Below, one piece after another: positions 34,460 to 44,520 of a stretch of DNA of 64,000 nucleotides. The position numbers were made by a program, and so were the translations under genes. Source of the DNA: QKTW01 sp052161885. GTDB taxonomy: Bacteria; Bacteroidota; Bacteroidia; Chitinophagales; Chitinophagaceae. The DNA is taken from the NCBI GenBank assembly GCA_052161885.1, contig CP197396.1:3224001-3288000 (forward strand), given 5' to 3'. Numbering within the stretch: position 1 is the stretch's first letter; each line of letters begins with the position of its first letter. The notes under the pieces are model-generated. The model saw only the letters and a list, made by a program, of their open reading frames with translations. It searched no databases and was not told where the DNA came from.

Positions 34460-35158
34460 CTAGAAATTTGGCTGCAGTTTGTTATGAGTGTAAAATTCGC
34501 GAATATATGCCACTACTTCATCAGCTGTATCAAAAATTTTTATCAACTCAAGGTCTCCCGGACTGATGTTGCCTTCCACTTCAAGCATAGTGCTGCGCAT
34601 CCAGTCAAATAGTCCATTCCAGTAGCTGCTGCCCATGCATATCATAGGTGTGGCGGTAAATTTTCGGGTCTGTATCAGCGTGGCCACTTCAAAGAATTCA
34701 TCCATTGTTCCCCAGCCGCCGGGCATCATAATAAAACCCTGCGAGTATTTGGTAAACATTACTTTACGCACAAAGAAATAATCAAAGTTAAGCGATTTAT
34801 CACGGGCGATGTATGGGTTTGAATGCTGTTCAAACGGCAGATCAATGTTAAGCCCTACAGATATGCCGCCCGCCAGGTCTGCACCTTTATTGCCGGCTTC
34901 CATAATGCCGGGGCCGCCACCTGTAATGATGCCAAAACCCTCTTCAGCCAGCCTGCGCGATATCTCTACAGCCAGTTCATAATATTTATGCCCCGGCTGT
35001 GTACGTGCAGAACCAAAAATGGAAATACACGGGCCTATTTTGGCCAGGGTTTCAAATCCCTGTACAAATTCGGCCATTATTTTAAAGATCTGCCAACTGG
35101 AATGGGCCTTGGTTTCTGTCCAGTCGCGCAGTTTTATTTTAGTAAACTGTTCTTTCAT
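34460..35158 (-). CDS. LOG-family Rossmann-fold protein (TIGR00730-type)
   Basis: A 232-residue protein of the LOG family. The N-terminal Rossmann region has ISIFGSARTQPGHKYYELAVE, followed by IITGGGPGIMEAGNKGA, and the family signature MPGGWGTMDEFFEV (PGGxGTxxE) is intact. Characterised members are cytokinin riboside 5'-monophosphate phosphoribohydrolases or related nucleotide hydrolases. In bacteria the role is often unknown. Cytoplasmic; next to the O-methyltransferase gene by 4 bases and following the symporter gene by 20 bases, in an apparent operon. Confidence 0.9.
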   Translation of the reverse strand: MKEQFTKIKLRDWTETKAHSSWQIFKIMAEFVQGFETLAKIGPCISIFGSARTQPGHKYYELAVEISRRLAEEGFGIITGGGPGIMEAGNKGADLAGGISVGLNIDLPFEQHSNPYIARDKSLNFDYFFVRKVMFTKYSQGFIMMPGGWGTMDEFFEVATLIQTRKFTATPMICMGSSYWNGLFDWMRSTMLEVEGNISPGDLELIKIFDTADEVVAYIREFYTHNKLQPNF

Positions 35159-35178
35159 CCTTTAATACGGATCTGTTG

Positions 35179-36762
35179 TTAATTGTGACTGTCGGTATCT
35201 TCTGCCGCCTGCATATGCATAGCCGGCCCGCTTTTTCTACCCGGAAAAGGTATCTCCCTTTCCCGGTTACGGGAGCACAAAAGTAAGAGCAAAAACGTCA
35301 ATGCTGCGTTAATGATGAGCAATTCATTACCAATCACATAGCCGCCAAGCCATTCTTTATCATGCATTTTAAGTATATAACACAATACCGGAGCGGCGAG
35401 GCACACGATCGGCACCATGTTGCCCAGTACGTTTTTCTTTGTAAAAATGCCGAAGGCAAACAACGCCAGCAGCGGGCCATAGGTATATCCTGCCACCACC
35501 AGTAATGTCTGTATCAGCGACCCGTTATCCACTTCACGGAAAAGAAATACAAATACAAGGAAGATGATGGCAAAAATGTTGTGTACGATAAGCCTGCGCG
35601 ACGATTTCTGCTTTTCCGAAAGATCTGATCTCCGCTTAATACCCAGTATATCGATGCAGAAGGAAGAAGTAAGCGCCGTAAGCGCACCATCTGCACTTGG
35701 GAACAATGCCGATACAAGGCCTACAATAAATATGATGCCTATAAATGGCGGCAAGTAATGAAATGCGATAGTCGGGAAAATATTGTCGCCACCGATGTTC
35801 TTACCATCCAGCAGAAACTGCATTTCAGGCTTGCCGTTTACCATTACTTCGGTAAAAGCGCCGCCTTTGGTGATAGCAAACTGGTACAGCAATCCGCCAA
35901 GCATGAGGAATATGAATACTACAAATGCCTGCAGAAAGCTCAGTGTGATCATATTTTTCTGAGAGTCTTTCAGGTTGCTCACACTTATATTTTTCTGCAT
36001 CATCTCCTGGTCTATACCGGTCATGGCGATAGTAATGAAAGCACCGCCCAGCAGTTGCTTCAGGAAATAGTTGGCAGGTAGAGGGTCAGTGCGCAGCATT
36101 TTGGTATAGCCGTTCTGCGCCAGTGAATGCCATGTATCTGCAATGCCCATATTCAGCGAATGCATGATATAGCCGATACATACCAGCAAAGCCAGCAGCA
36201 TGAATGTTGTCTGCAGCGTATCTGTCCACACGATGGTTTTTACCCCACCGCGGAAGGTGTACAGGAGAATCAGCGCAAGTATTACTATAGCGGTTGCTTC
36301 AAATGGAATGCCTATGTCCGCGAGCACAAACTTTTCCAGCACTTTAATAACAAGGTACAGTCGCAATGTGGCGCCCAGCGTACGTGAGAGGATAAAGAAC
36401 AAAGCCCCTGTCTTGTATGCCGTTGTCCCCAGCCTTCTTTCAAGGTATGTATAAATGGATGTGAGCTGCAACCGGTAATACAGCGGCAGAAGAATATAAG
36501 CCACTGCAAAATAGCCCAGCCAGTATCCGATCACCACCTGGAAATAATCAAACCCGCTGCGGCCTACGGTGCCGGGTACGGAGATAAATGTCATCCCCGA
36601 AAGCGAGGTACCGATCATGCCGAATGCAACCACCCACCACTTGCTGTTGCGGTTGCCGATAAAGAACGACTCATTATTGGAATGACGGGAAGTATAAAAT
36701 GCAATGCCCAGCAATAATGCAAAGTAGGCAAGCACAATAGTAAGTAGTACAGCTGAACCCAT
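35179..36762 (-). CDS. Sodium:solute symporter (SSS family)
   Basis: A 527-residue membrane protein with about 13 helices, starting MGSAVLLTIVLAYFALLLG at an ATG; a longer frame begins with TTG inside the terminator of the gene upstream. Family motifs include FFIGNRNSKWWVVAFGMIGTSLSG near helix 2, SVPGTVGRSGFDYFQVVIGYWLG, and ALFPSADGALTALTSSFCIDI late in the protein. SSS carriers take up sugars, amino acids or vitamins with sodium; the substrate is not evident. It is first of a likely operon with LOG and the O-methyltransferase. Confidence 0.92.
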   Translation of the reverse strand: MGSAVLLTIVLAYFALLLGIAFYTSRHSNNESFFIGNRNSKWWVVAFGMIGTSLSGMTFISVPGTVGRSGFDYFQVVIGYWLGYFAVAYILLPLYYRLQLTSIYTYLERRLGTTAYKTGALFFILSRTLGATLRLYLVIKVLEKFVLADIGIPFEATAIVILALILLYTFRGGVKTIVWTDTLQTTFMLLALLVCIGYIMHSLNMGIADTWHSLAQNGYTKMLRTDPLPANYFLKQLLGGAFITIAMTGIDQEMMQKNISVSNLKDSQKNMITLSFLQAFVVFIFLMLGGLLYQFAITKGGAFTEVMVNGKPEMQFLLDGKNIGGDNIFPTIAFHYLPPFIGIIFIVGLVSALFPSADGALTALTSSFCIDILGIKRRSDLSEKQKSSRRLIVHNIFAIIFLVFVFLFREVDNGSLIQTLLVVAGYTYGPLLALFAFGIFTKKNVLGNMVPIVCLAAPVLCYILKMHDKEWLGGYVIGNELLIINAALTFLLLLLCSRNREREIPFPGRKSGPAMHMQAAEDTDSHN

Positions 36763-36770
36763 ATGTGAAA

Positions 36771-36803
36771 ATAAAAAGACTTTGCCTTTTGAGGGCAAAG
36801 TCT
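36771..36803 (-). terminator. Intrinsic terminator after the outer-membrane barrel gene
   Basis: AGACTTTGCC and GGCAAAGTCT form a 10-base-pair stem (36777-36803) with a 7-base loop, followed on the minus strand by TTTTTAT. It lies 22 bases after the stop of the barrel gene and just before the symporter start. Confidence 0.9.
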
Positions 36804-36825
36804 GCAAATATTGTACAAATAAGGA

Positions 36826-37467
36826 TTAAAAATTCATGTAAAAATCGATCTGGGGAACAACCTGCTGGTAATAAGGACTGTACTGATCCTGCAACACATC
36901 GTAAAACAGCATAAAAGATACTGCAAAACGCTCTGCTACCGGCTGGCGGAAACCTGCGCCCAGCAGCAATGACGGAGCATTGTAATTTGTTTTATATCCC
37001 TGTATGGTTCCGTTACCCTGCCGATCGTAGCCATAATCTGTAAAAGACATGAAATTATGCTGGTATTCTGCATGTACAAAGAAGTTTTTCCATACCACAT
37101 AACGGGCCCAGGCACTTACAGACCAGATACTGGTTTTATAATCATAATAATCGGTATTGCCGTTTATATCGGTAAGTTCCCAGTAATCTTTCCACTTGAA
37201 ATAGTTATATCCCAAACCTACACCTGCCATGAACTTGTCCGTAATTTTATAGCCGACCTTCGGGCTTAAACTTACAGATGTAATGGTACCGAAGCCAAGA
37301 CCTAATCCACCGCCTACTACTACTTTATCCCAGGAGAAGCCCCGGGCATCCTTTTTCTTTTTAGCTTCTACCTGGCGAAGGCTGCGCCCGCTGCTGGTAT
37401 ACACTTCCTGTGCCTGTACAGCGCCTGCGGTAAAGCACAACATCAACAGTGCAACAATATATCTCAT
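36826..37467 (-). CDS. Outer membrane beta-barrel protein
   Basis: A 213-residue protein with a signal peptide (MRYIVALLMLCFTAGAVQA) and a string of amphipathic beta-strands: VVVGGGLGLGFGTITSVSLSP, VGYKITDKFMAGVGLGYNY, ISVSAWARYVVWKNFFVHAEYQHN and ending QIDFYMNF, with the C-terminal Phe usual for BAM substrates. It is a small barrel of eight or so strands. Function unknown: no porin or enzyme motif is visible. The ATG at 37467 is used; the longer frame begins with TTG. Confidence 0.82.
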   Translation of the reverse strand: MRYIVALLMLCFTAGAVQAQEVYTSSGRSLRQVEAKKKKDARGFSWDKVVVGGGLGLGFGTITSVSLSPKVGYKITDKFMAGVGLGYNYFKWKDYWELTDINGNTDYYDYKTSIWSVSAWARYVVWKNFFVHAEYQHNFMSFTDYGYDRQGNGTIQGYKTNYNAPSLLLGAGFRQPVAERFAVSFMLFYDVLQDQYSPYYQQVVPQIDFYMNF

Positions 37468-37566
37468 ATGTTTGTTTTTCAATAAACGAAATTAAGTATT
37501 TCCGGCTTCCCAACCCGCTATAACACAGCACCGGACAGGTTTATTTTACAGGATTTCTGTTAAAAT

Positions 37567-38970
37567 TTAGGACATGAATATTTTGCCGGGGTTTAATATG
37601 CCCTTTGCATCAAAAACACGCTTGATATCCTTCATCAGCCGCAGCTGTATTTCATTGAACGCGACATCCATATAACTTTTCTGCACCAGCCCTATACCGT
37701 GTTCGCCGGATATGGTACCACCAAGCCTTACCACTTCTGTAAACAAAGCGCGTATACCCAGCGGCAGCTTTTCATTCCAGTCGGCATCGCTCATATTTCC
37801 TTTTACAATATTTACGTGCAGGTTGCCATCCCCGGCATGGCCATAACATACCGACTGAAAACCGTATTCCGCACCCAGCTTTTTTATGATGCGCAGCAGT
37901 TCCGGCAATTCGGCACGCGGCACTACAGTATCTTCTTCCTTGTAGATAGAATTGCTTTTCACAGCTTCTCCCACTTTACGGCGAAGCGTCCACAGCATCT
38001 GTTTCTGTTCTGCGCTGTCTGCAAAAAGGATTTCATCAATATCATATTGCTGTGCCACTTCTGCAATTGCTTCTACATCTTTATACAGCTGCTCCCAGTT
38101 GTTGCCGTCTACCTCTATCAGGAGATGAGCTGCAATGTCTGCAGGTAAGGGCACCGCACTTGTCTGCACATATTTCATAACCCATTCCAAAGCGTCACGT
38201 TCCATAAATTCCATAGCAGAAGGTGTAAAACCAGCCATGAATATAGCGTTCACAGCGGCACAGGCCTCCTCAGCTTTGCGAAAAGGCACCAGCATCAGCA
38301 TATCATGCTTTACGGCCGGTATCAGGCGCAGAACGATCTTGGTGATCACGCCCAATGTGCCTTCGCTGCCCACCACCAACTGTGTGAGATTATAACCCGT
38401 AGCATTCTTCAGCACATTGGCACCAGTCCATATCACGGAGCCATCAGCCAGGACCATTTCTATATTCAATACATAATCTTTTACCACGCCATATTTCACA
38501 GCACGCGGCCCTCCGGAGTTTTCAGATACGTTGCCACCTATAAAACAGGATCCTTTACTGGCCGGATCCGGTGGGTAGAATAAGCCTTTTGACTGTACAA
38601 ATTCCTGCAGTTCCTGTGTGATCATTCCTGGCTCAACGGTTACCTGCAGGTTGCGCATGTCCATATTTACAATTCTGTTGAAGCGTTTCATATCCAGCAC
38701 CACGCCACCCATTACCGGCAATGCACCACCGCTGAGGCCTGTGCCAGCACCACGGGGCGTAACTGGAATGTTCCGCTCGTTACAATATTTAAGCACGGCG
38801 CTCACCGCGGCTACTTCTTCGGGCTGCAGCACTATCTCAGGCATATAGTGCAGGTCTTCTGTCTCGTCTGATGCACAGCGCTGCAACTGCTCTTCATCGA
38901 GCAATACCTGCAATTGTGCCACTGATCTGAAAAAAACAATGTCTTCCTGTTGTATTTTACTGAATGCCAT
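37567..38970 (-). CDS. FAD-linked oxidase of the glycolate oxidase/D-lactate dehydrogenase type
   Basis: A 467-residue flavoprotein starting MAFSKIQQEDI at 38970; the longer frame adds an unlikely 33 residues. The PCMH FAD-binding fold is seen in VTPRGAGTGLSGGALPVMGGVVLDMKR, then DPASKGSCFIGGNVSENSGGPRAVKYGV and LVVGSEGTLGVITK. The C-terminal cap has YGHAGDGNLHVNI and GTISGEHGIG, both typical of GlcD-type enzymes. It oxidises a 2-hydroxy acid such as glycolate or D-lactate. No GlcE/GlcF subunit genes are adjacent, so a single-subunit D-lactate dehydrogenase is the better guess. Confidence 0.9.
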   Translation of the reverse strand: MAFSKIQQEDIVFFRSVAQLQVLLDEEQLQRCASDETEDLHYMPEIVLQPEEVAAVSAVLKYCNERNIPVTPRGAGTGLSGGALPVMGGVVLDMKRFNRIVNMDMRNLQVTVEPGMITQELQEFVQSKGLFYPPDPASKGSCFIGGNVSENSGGPRAVKYGVVKDYVLNIEMVLADGSVIWTGANVLKNATGYNLTQLVVGSEGTLGVITKIVLRLIPAVKHDMLMLVPFRKAEEACAAVNAIFMAGFTPSAMEFMERDALEWVMKYVQTSAVPLPADIAAHLLIEVDGNNWEQLYKDVEAIAEVAQQYDIDEILFADSAEQKQMLWTLRRKVGEAVKSNSIYKEEDTVVPRAELPELLRIIKKLGAEYGFQSVCYGHAGDGNLHVNIVKGNMSDADWNEKLPLGIRALFTEVVRLGGTISGEHGIGLVQKSYMDVAFNEIQLRLMKDIKRVFDAKGILNPGKIFMS

Positions 38971-39014
38971 GATGCAAATGTCTTTTATATTCCGGAAATA
39001 GAATTGTTCCGGCA

Positions 39015-39048
39015 CAAAAAAACTCCTGCAGGGGAGTGCAGGAGTTTT
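39015..39048 (-). terminator. Intrinsic terminator after the giant T9SS protein gene
   Basis: AAAACTCCTGCA and TGCAGGAGTTTT form a perfect 12-base-pair stem over a 6-base loop; A-runs and T-runs flank it, so on the minus strand it ends transcription 54 bases after the stop of the long surface-protein gene. Confidence 0.9.
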
Positions 39049-39062
39049 AAATTTTACAATGA

Positions 39063-39094
39063 TTGTCATGGTGAGCGGAGCCGAACCATGACAA
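39063..39094. repeat. Short palindromic repeat (GTCATGGTGAG...ACCATGAC type)
   Basis: TTGTCATGG (39063-39071) and CCATGACAA (39086-39094) form a 9-base-pair stem over a 14-base loop TGAGCGGAGCCGAA. Palindromes of this wording (GTCATGGTGAG, a few bases, CGAACCATGAC) are scattered between genes in many bacteria, from memory; only one copy is in this window. It sits just after the long surface-protein gene. Confidence 0.6.
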
Positions 39095-39101
39095 CCCGGA
39101 A

Positions 39102-42100
39102 TTATTTAACTATTTTAAACAGCTCCGTGTGTATGTTGTCTTTATAGCGAACGAGGTAAATACCATGTGTAAATGATGACATATCCACTTCACAGCGGCC
39201 ATTTTTTACAACAGCCTGCGTCAGCACTTTCCCGGTCATGTCTGCTATTATTACAGAGGCATTATCCGAAGTTCCTGTTGTGCTTATAGTAAGCTTATCT
39301 GCAACAGGATTAGGATATGCGCTGCATGTAAATGAACCGTGATTGTTATTGACGGTTACTGTTTTGCTGTAAGTACTATGCCCACCGTGGTCCATCATTT
39401 TAAGACGGTAATGATTCAGACCGTTGTGTGGTTTCTGATCTTCGTAGCTGTAATGCTTTGTGTTTTTATCAGCTGTTACGGTAGCAATTTTTTCATAGAA
39501 AGAACCATCATGGCTCCGCTCCAGTTCAAAGTAATCGCCTTCATCAGCTGAAGCAATTTCCCAGTTTACACGGTTCATATTATCATTTACCGTTGCGCTG
39601 ATATTCAGCAGGTATATCTGCAGGGGAGCAGCACCGCCGGAACCCACGGTAAACGGAGAAAAGCTGCTGATACCGGACTGGCTGGCTGTATAATAGCCAC
39701 CGCCAAGATTATTGGCAGCAGGAGACGTACCCGGATTAAGGGATGCTGCCGCAAGATAATTTTCCCAGTTAGTGCCATTGTAGTGAGCTACGTAAGTATG
39801 GTTCAGGTCAAAACTGTTGATCTCTTCGCCGTTTTTCCACTGCAGTGTCATGGTAACACTGGAACCACCTGCCGTACCTTCCGACACCAACCAGGTATGG
39901 TTTACAACAGGACTTGACACTGTTGCAGGATTTGTCCCTGTACCATCGCTGTATACCGCATCGGCTACACGTACGGAGAAAACATCTGATGTTCCGGAGT
40001 TACTGAGGGTAGCGGGGTTATAATTCGCATTGCCAACAGGAAATGTAACTGCAGATGCTGCTACGGTCTGCTTTAATACGCCGGCGCCATCCGTTTTTAC
40101 ATATTTGGTATTGTCGGCTCCGGTTATAATACCATTTACGGTAAGGTTATTACTTCCAAGAGAAAGCGTGCCATTTGTGAATGTGAGAGAGTTGCTGACA
40201 GTGGTATTCTGCGCCAGCGCAACGCCGGCGGCGTTATTAATTACAATATTGGATACGGTAGCGGGCAGGCCGGTACCGGGAACCTGTGCTGTACTGCCTG
40301 CGTAATGATAAGTGGCACCGGCGTTGAAGGAACGCGCACCGGATGTAGTAACAACATTACCAACAGTTGAGGCTGTTGCCGAAGTGATGCCGTCTACCGA
40401 TGTTATCTTCAGGGCACCGCCGGACAATACATTGAATGCTCCTGACCCTGCAGCATTAAAACCATTAAAGTTGAGCACTCCGCCACTGTTAACGTTGATG
40501 ATACGGGAACCGGGGATATTGGCAGTAAGCTTAACAGGCTTATTGATGTCAATAGAAAGGAAGTCGGAGTTGGAAGCAAACTGTACTGCCGATTCTGTTG
40601 TATTGCCATCGAATGTGAGTTTTTCCTGGTCGCTGTTGGAATTATAGTACCCGGAAAAATCACCTTTCAGGATTACTTCATTAGTTCCTGTGGTCGGATT
40701 TCCCGAACCGGAACTGCCTGCAATATAGCCAGTGCCTGTAGTAAGCGTATTTCCACCTACAATAATCTTTGCACCTGTACCGGTACCGTCTGTCCCGACA
40801 AGAAAACATCCGTCGCCAACGGTAAGATTGCCGCGTATATCCACCACAATCGCCGCGCTATTGCTGTTGAGCACACGAATATTCACTCCGCTGCCTTTCA
40901 GCTCCATGCTACCTCTTACCAGCAATGTATCTCCACTGGCCAGATAACTTTGCAGTGTCTGTGTTGTTGTATTAAAGTTCAGTATGAGATTTCCGTAATG
41001 CTTAATATTTCCAACGCCCGTGCCAGAAAACCAGGTAGCGGGTTTCTGCACTTCAAATGTTGTCGCAGCGCCAAATGATGGTTCCGCAATATTACCTGAA
41101 GCTGAGTTTACAAATCCACCGGCATTCTGGTTATGGATATATTTACCCGTACCCGTCATAGACCAGGTACATGCCGAATTTATGAATTCTATTCCCCTGT
41201 TACCACTTCCTGAAGCAGGCGAGGAGTTGTTTACCACACCACCGTCATCAACTATCAGATCATCGCCGGTGAGATTACCAAGTATAAGCGCGTCATTACT
41301 GGGGCCACCACCGTTAATTAAAGCAGTAATTGTGTTTGTATTTCCGGCATAACCCACTTTCAGACGGCCTGCGGCATTATTGTTACCGGAGATAGTAACC
41401 GAATAGTTTCCGCTCACGAAATCGTTATTCAGCCATACATCATCGGTTGCAGTTGGCACACCATTGGGTTCCCAGTTATTCGCGTCAGTCCAGTTGACCG
41501 TTCCGGCACCGCCATCCCATAGCTTCCCGGAAAAACTTGTGATATTAAACGTATTGCTGGAGGCATTTGTAAGCACACCGGAAGCCGCAGTAAGCGTAAG
41601 ACCAGTACCGGCGGCTGTATGTGTAAGACCACTGAATGTAGCCAATCCGGCAGAAGGGGTAGCTGCTACCGGAGCACCACTCAGCGTACCGGATGACGTA
41701 AGGGACATAGATGTTGTATAGTCAAGATCGCGGTTATTGTTTGCATCTGCAGCATCAACTGTTACGGCGGAAGCCATCGCTGTATTTACCACCGTATTGG
41801 CCGGCTGCTGTACAAAACGAAGCTTTGAAGCGGTCACTTCTATCCTGTTGTTATCATTACCCGTATTATTTTCTGAAGTAGCTGCACCTGCATTGGCAGT
41901 TGCAAACTGTGATGATGCTGTTGCACTGCCTGCTGCCGCGCTGCTGATGGAAAATACAAGCTTATCATTGTCTGTAACAGTAGTGTTGAATGTAACAGCA
42001 AGTGTCAAAGCCTTTGAGCCGTTATCTGCGGCAGATACGCCTGTAATGCCTGAGAAGGAAATGCTGTTTGCAGTTACTACTCCATCTGCCACTTTTACGG

Positions 42101-44132
42101 TGCCGTCAAATAAAACTGCACTGCGAATGGTATTTGCAGTTCCTGTATAATTGATACTAAGCGCTGTGAGCTGTGTAGGCACTGCATCTGCGTCCGAAGC
42201 TACGCTGCCGCCATCACGGAGCAACATGCTGAATACGCCCACACCATTTCCGGCGCCGGAACCAATACCTGTAATTGCAGCCGACTGTAATTGTGTATAG
42301 TCAATATTCGCTGTATAAAAACCTGGGGTGCCGTTATCAATGATATCCGAGGCACTACTGGCATTACTTGTAGCGGAGAGGTTGATAACATAAGTTCCTT
42401 CGTCTGCATCATCATTATTGATGGTAACAGTACCCGTGGCAGAGCCGGTTACAGCCGGTGCAAACCTTACGGTAAAGGTTGCTGTGCTGCCTGCTGCTAC
42501 TGAGGACGGAGGAGCAGATTGCATGGTAAACCCGGTGCCTGAAACAGTTGCACTGCCAATATTTAACAATGCAGTACCTGTATTTTCTATCGTAAAAACG
42601 ACGTCGTTTGTTGCCCCGACTGTTGTGGCTGTATAGCTGTAACTGCCACCGCTGGCAATACCCGTAGACGCCTGTTTCAGGTTTATCTCCGGCAAAGCCG
42701 CTGTGGTAGCCGCGGATGTCGTGTTCTCAACATTATTGTAAACCGTTGCAGCACCTGTGCAATTATATTCATAAATAGCATAGTAATAAGTGGAGCTTGC
42801 TGTGAGCCCGGTAACATTTACCGAGGTGCCGGTTGTATTGTTGAATATTACCTGTTCTCCGCTGCCTGCATATGCATTGTTTGCTGTATAAGTGTTGCCG
42901 TCAACAGGATCGGTAAAACTGTTGGTCGTATTGATTTTGATCATACGGCCCGATCCGTTTCCTGCTGCAAAGTTAAGTGTGGTATTAAATGTGCCGGGTG
43001 TTACCGTACCGAATGTTGCCTGCGAAGATGGCACACTGCAGGGTGTTGTGGCAGAGCCGGTATTCCCGGTGCCGGAAGTAATATAGCAATCAGATGTGTT
43101 ATATTCATACACGCTTACATAATATGCAGTATTGGCGGCAAGGCCGGTTACATTTACGGAGCTGCCGCTGCCTTTATATACTACTTTTTCGCCCGTAGCA
43201 ATGGTAGCTGTGCATGCACTGAAATCATTGCTCAACCCTGTGGTATATGCGGTACCGCTCACGGGTGTGCCTGCAACAGCACTTCCCTGCTTTACCACTA
43301 CCATACGACCAATGCCGCCAGTACCTGCTGCAAAGTTTACTGTCATTGCATTGGCAGCAAGACCGGAAACGGATGTAAAGGATGCCTGTACTGTTGGTGG
43401 TGTACAGGTTGCATTTGCAGTAGCATTAACTGTCACATCATCAATTGCCAACTCATGGTCGCTATTGGCGTCATTAACATCTTCCCAGCGAAGCATGATT
43501 TCGTCGCCGGGTGCAATAGTGACATTAATGGCAGCAGAGATATTTGCGGTTCTGTTTGCAGATGCATTGCCATCTAATGCTGCCGGCGTCGCTGCATTAA
43601 TCTGGGGAGAAGTAAATGTTGAACCTGCCGGTGTCCAGGTGCCGGCTGTGAGATCTGTAACAGTCGTGCCTGTCTGGTAAGAAAGTATAATTGTTTGTGC
43701 TGGTGAGTTTTCTTTCCTCCACTGTTCTCCACTCCATGTTACAGAAATGGAAGTTATTGGATTGCCCGTATTGTTCTTCAGACGCCAGCCCAGATAATTT
43801 TTGCCGGTGCCGGAAGCTCCGGTAAAGGCATTTGTTGTGCCATACCCGAGTGCTTTGTCTGTAACAGGATTTGTGCCTGCTACTGCAAATGCATAAAGAC
43901 CCGCTGTAGTAGTAGCACCACTGTTAGCTGCATAGCTGGTAATAGAAGCTGTAGCGTCGGTTTTGGCATACCAGCCGGTTAAGGTTGTGCCATTACTCCA
44001 GGTAGTTCCGGTAAGTGTGTTGAAATCCTGCGTATAATTTGTGGAACCGGCGGCGATACTGAACTGACCATGTGATATGCCGGGGGCTGCAAGCAGGCAG
44101 CATAATAAAAAAGGGGTAATTCTATTGAGCAT
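39102..44132 (-). CDS. Giant multidomain cell-surface protein with T9SS sorting domain
   Basis: A 1676-residue secreted protein. After a signal peptide (about 1-23) come a lectin-like or ExeM-like N-terminal domain (to about 240), two fibronectin III-like/Ig-like segments (about 245-480, each ending AxYYxxxYEYN), a choice-of-anchor D-type domain (EINLKQASTGIASGGSYSY onward), long Ser/Thr/Ala/Gly-rich beta-repeat regions, and a stretch starting WDGGAGTVNWTDANNWEPNGVP that is typical of autotransporter-like beta-helix proteins. The end has NISATVNDNMNRVNWEIASA then a type A sorting domain (AYPNPVADKLTI ... GIYLVRYKD). It is probably an adhesin or matrix component. Its 5' end follows a 411-base gap with a likely promoter. 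Confidence 0.88.
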   Translation of the reverse strand: MLNRITPFLLCCLLAAPGISHGQFSIAAGSTNYTQDFNTLTGTTWSNGTTLTGWYAKTDATASITSYAANSGATTTAGLYAFAVAGTNPVTDKALGYGTTNAFTGASGTGKNYLGWRLKNNTGNPITSISVTWSGEQWRKENSPAQTIILSYQTGTTVTDLTAGTWTPAGSTFTSPQINAATPAALDGNASANRTANISAAINVTIAPGDEIMLRWEDVNDANSDHELAIDDVTVNATANATCTPPTVQASFTSVSGLAANAMTVNFAAGTGGIGRMVVVKQGSAVAGTPVSGTAYTTGLSNDFSACTATIATGEKVVYKGSGSSVNVTGLAANTAYYVSVYEYNTSDCYITSGTGNTGSATTPCSVPSSQATFGTVTPGTFNTTLNFAAGNGSGRMIKINTTNSFTDPVDGNTYTANNAYAGSGEQVIFNNTTGTSVNVTGLTASSTYYYAIYEYNCTGAATVYNNVENTTSAATTAALPEINLKQASTGIASGGSYSYTATTVGATNDVVFTIENTGTALLNIGSATVSGTGFTMQSAPPSSVAAGSTATFTVRFAPAVTGSATGTVTINNDDADEGTYVINLSATSNASSASDIIDNGTPGFYTANIDYTQLQSAAITGIGSGAGNGVGVFSMLLRDGGSVASDADAVPTQLTALSINYTGTANTIRSAVLFDGTVKVADGVVTANSISFSGITGVSAADNGSKALTLAVTFNTTVTDNDKLVFSISSAAAGSATASSQFATANAGAATSENNTGNDNNRIEVTASKLRFVQQPANTVVNTAMASAVTVDAADANNNRDLDYTTSMSLTSSGTLSGAPVAATPSAGLATFSGLTHTAAGTGLTLTAASGVLTNASSNTFNITSFSGKLWDGGAGTVNWTDANNWEPNGVPTATDDVWLNNDFVSGNYSVTISGNNNAAGRLKVGYAGNTNTITALINGGGPSNDALILGNLTGDDLIVDDGGVVNNSSPASGSGNRGIEFINSACTWSMTGTGKYIHNQNAGGFVNSASGNIAEPSFGAATTFEVQKPATWFSGTGVGNIKHYGNLILNFNTTTQTLQSYLASGDTLLVRGSMELKGSGVNIRVLNSNSAAIVVDIRGNLTVGDGCFLVGTDGTGTGAKIIVGGNTLTTGTGYIAGSSGSGNPTTGTNEVILKGDFSGYYNSNSDQEKLTFDGNTTESAVQFASNSDFLSIDINKPVKLTANIPGSRIINVNSGGVLNFNGFNAAGSGAFNVLSGGALKITSVDGITSATASTVGNVVTTSGARSFNAGATYHYAGSTAQVPGTGLPATVSNIVINNAAGVALAQNTTVSNSLTFTNGTLSLGSNNLTVNGIITGADNTKYVKTDGAGVLKQTVAASAVTFPVGNANYNPATLSNSGTSDVFSVRVADAVYSDGTGTNPATVSSPVVNHTWLVSEGTAGGSSVTMTLQWKNGEEINSFDLNHTYVAHYNGTNWENYLAAASLNPGTSPAANNLGGGYYTASQSGISSFSPFTVGSGGAAPLQIYLLNISATVNDNMNRVNWEIASADEGDYFELERSHDGSFYEKIATVTADKNTKHYSYEDQKPHNGLNHYRLKMMDHGGHSTYSKTVTVNNNHGSFTCSAYPNPVADKLTISTTGTSDNASVIIADMTGKVLTQAVVKNGRCEVDMSSFTHGIYLVRYKDNIHTELFKIVK

Positions 44133-44367
44133 AATAAATTTTAATAATGAATAATAGATGTGTCAGCGTATTATGCGGGAGCGGAAAACGGTCTGGTTAC
44201 AGCTTGTAGGAGTAAAAATTTGGCAGGGGCAATGTCACAGATAATTCAAGGATGATCGTGGGGGCAGCTAACGTAAAAAGGACATCCAGGGAACAATTAC
44301 AATGTTCCTGCCTGGCTTATTGATAGTAAAAAATGCTTTCATTCTGCGCATGACTGTTTTGCGGCAG

Positions 44368-44375
44368 CAAAGTTA
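44368..44375 (-). promoter_or_regulatory. Putative -7 promoter element (TAACTTTG)
   Basis: On the minus strand TAACTTTG fits TAnnTTTG exactly and is the same octamer as the one before the HmuY-like gene. It lies about 236 bases before the ATG of the giant surface protein. No good -33 element is seen. Confidence 0.42.
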
Positions 44376-44489
44376 AACGGCTAATATTACTGCTTTGTTA
44401 ACGTTTAACGTTTTAAAAACCGACGTTAAAAATATTAATAAAAATTATCTTTAAAGAATGAGAAGATTATTATATGCAATAAAATATAA

Positions 44490-44520
44490 ATAAGAAAGGC
44501 CGCCCCTTGCCGGGCGGCCT
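44490..44520 (-). terminator. Probable intrinsic terminator after the TonB-dependent receptor gene
   Basis: AGGCCGCCC and GGGCGGCCT form a perfect 9-base-pair stem (44497-44520) with a 6-base loop, followed on the minus strand by TTTCTTATTTA. It lies 24 bases after the receptor stop. The T-run is modest. Confidence 0.78.

Noticed and set aside
41737..43680. Several plus-strand frames inside the giant surface protein gene
   Set aside because: Low-complexity Val/Ala/Pro-rich translations typical of the complement of a Thr/Ala/Gly-rich coding strand.
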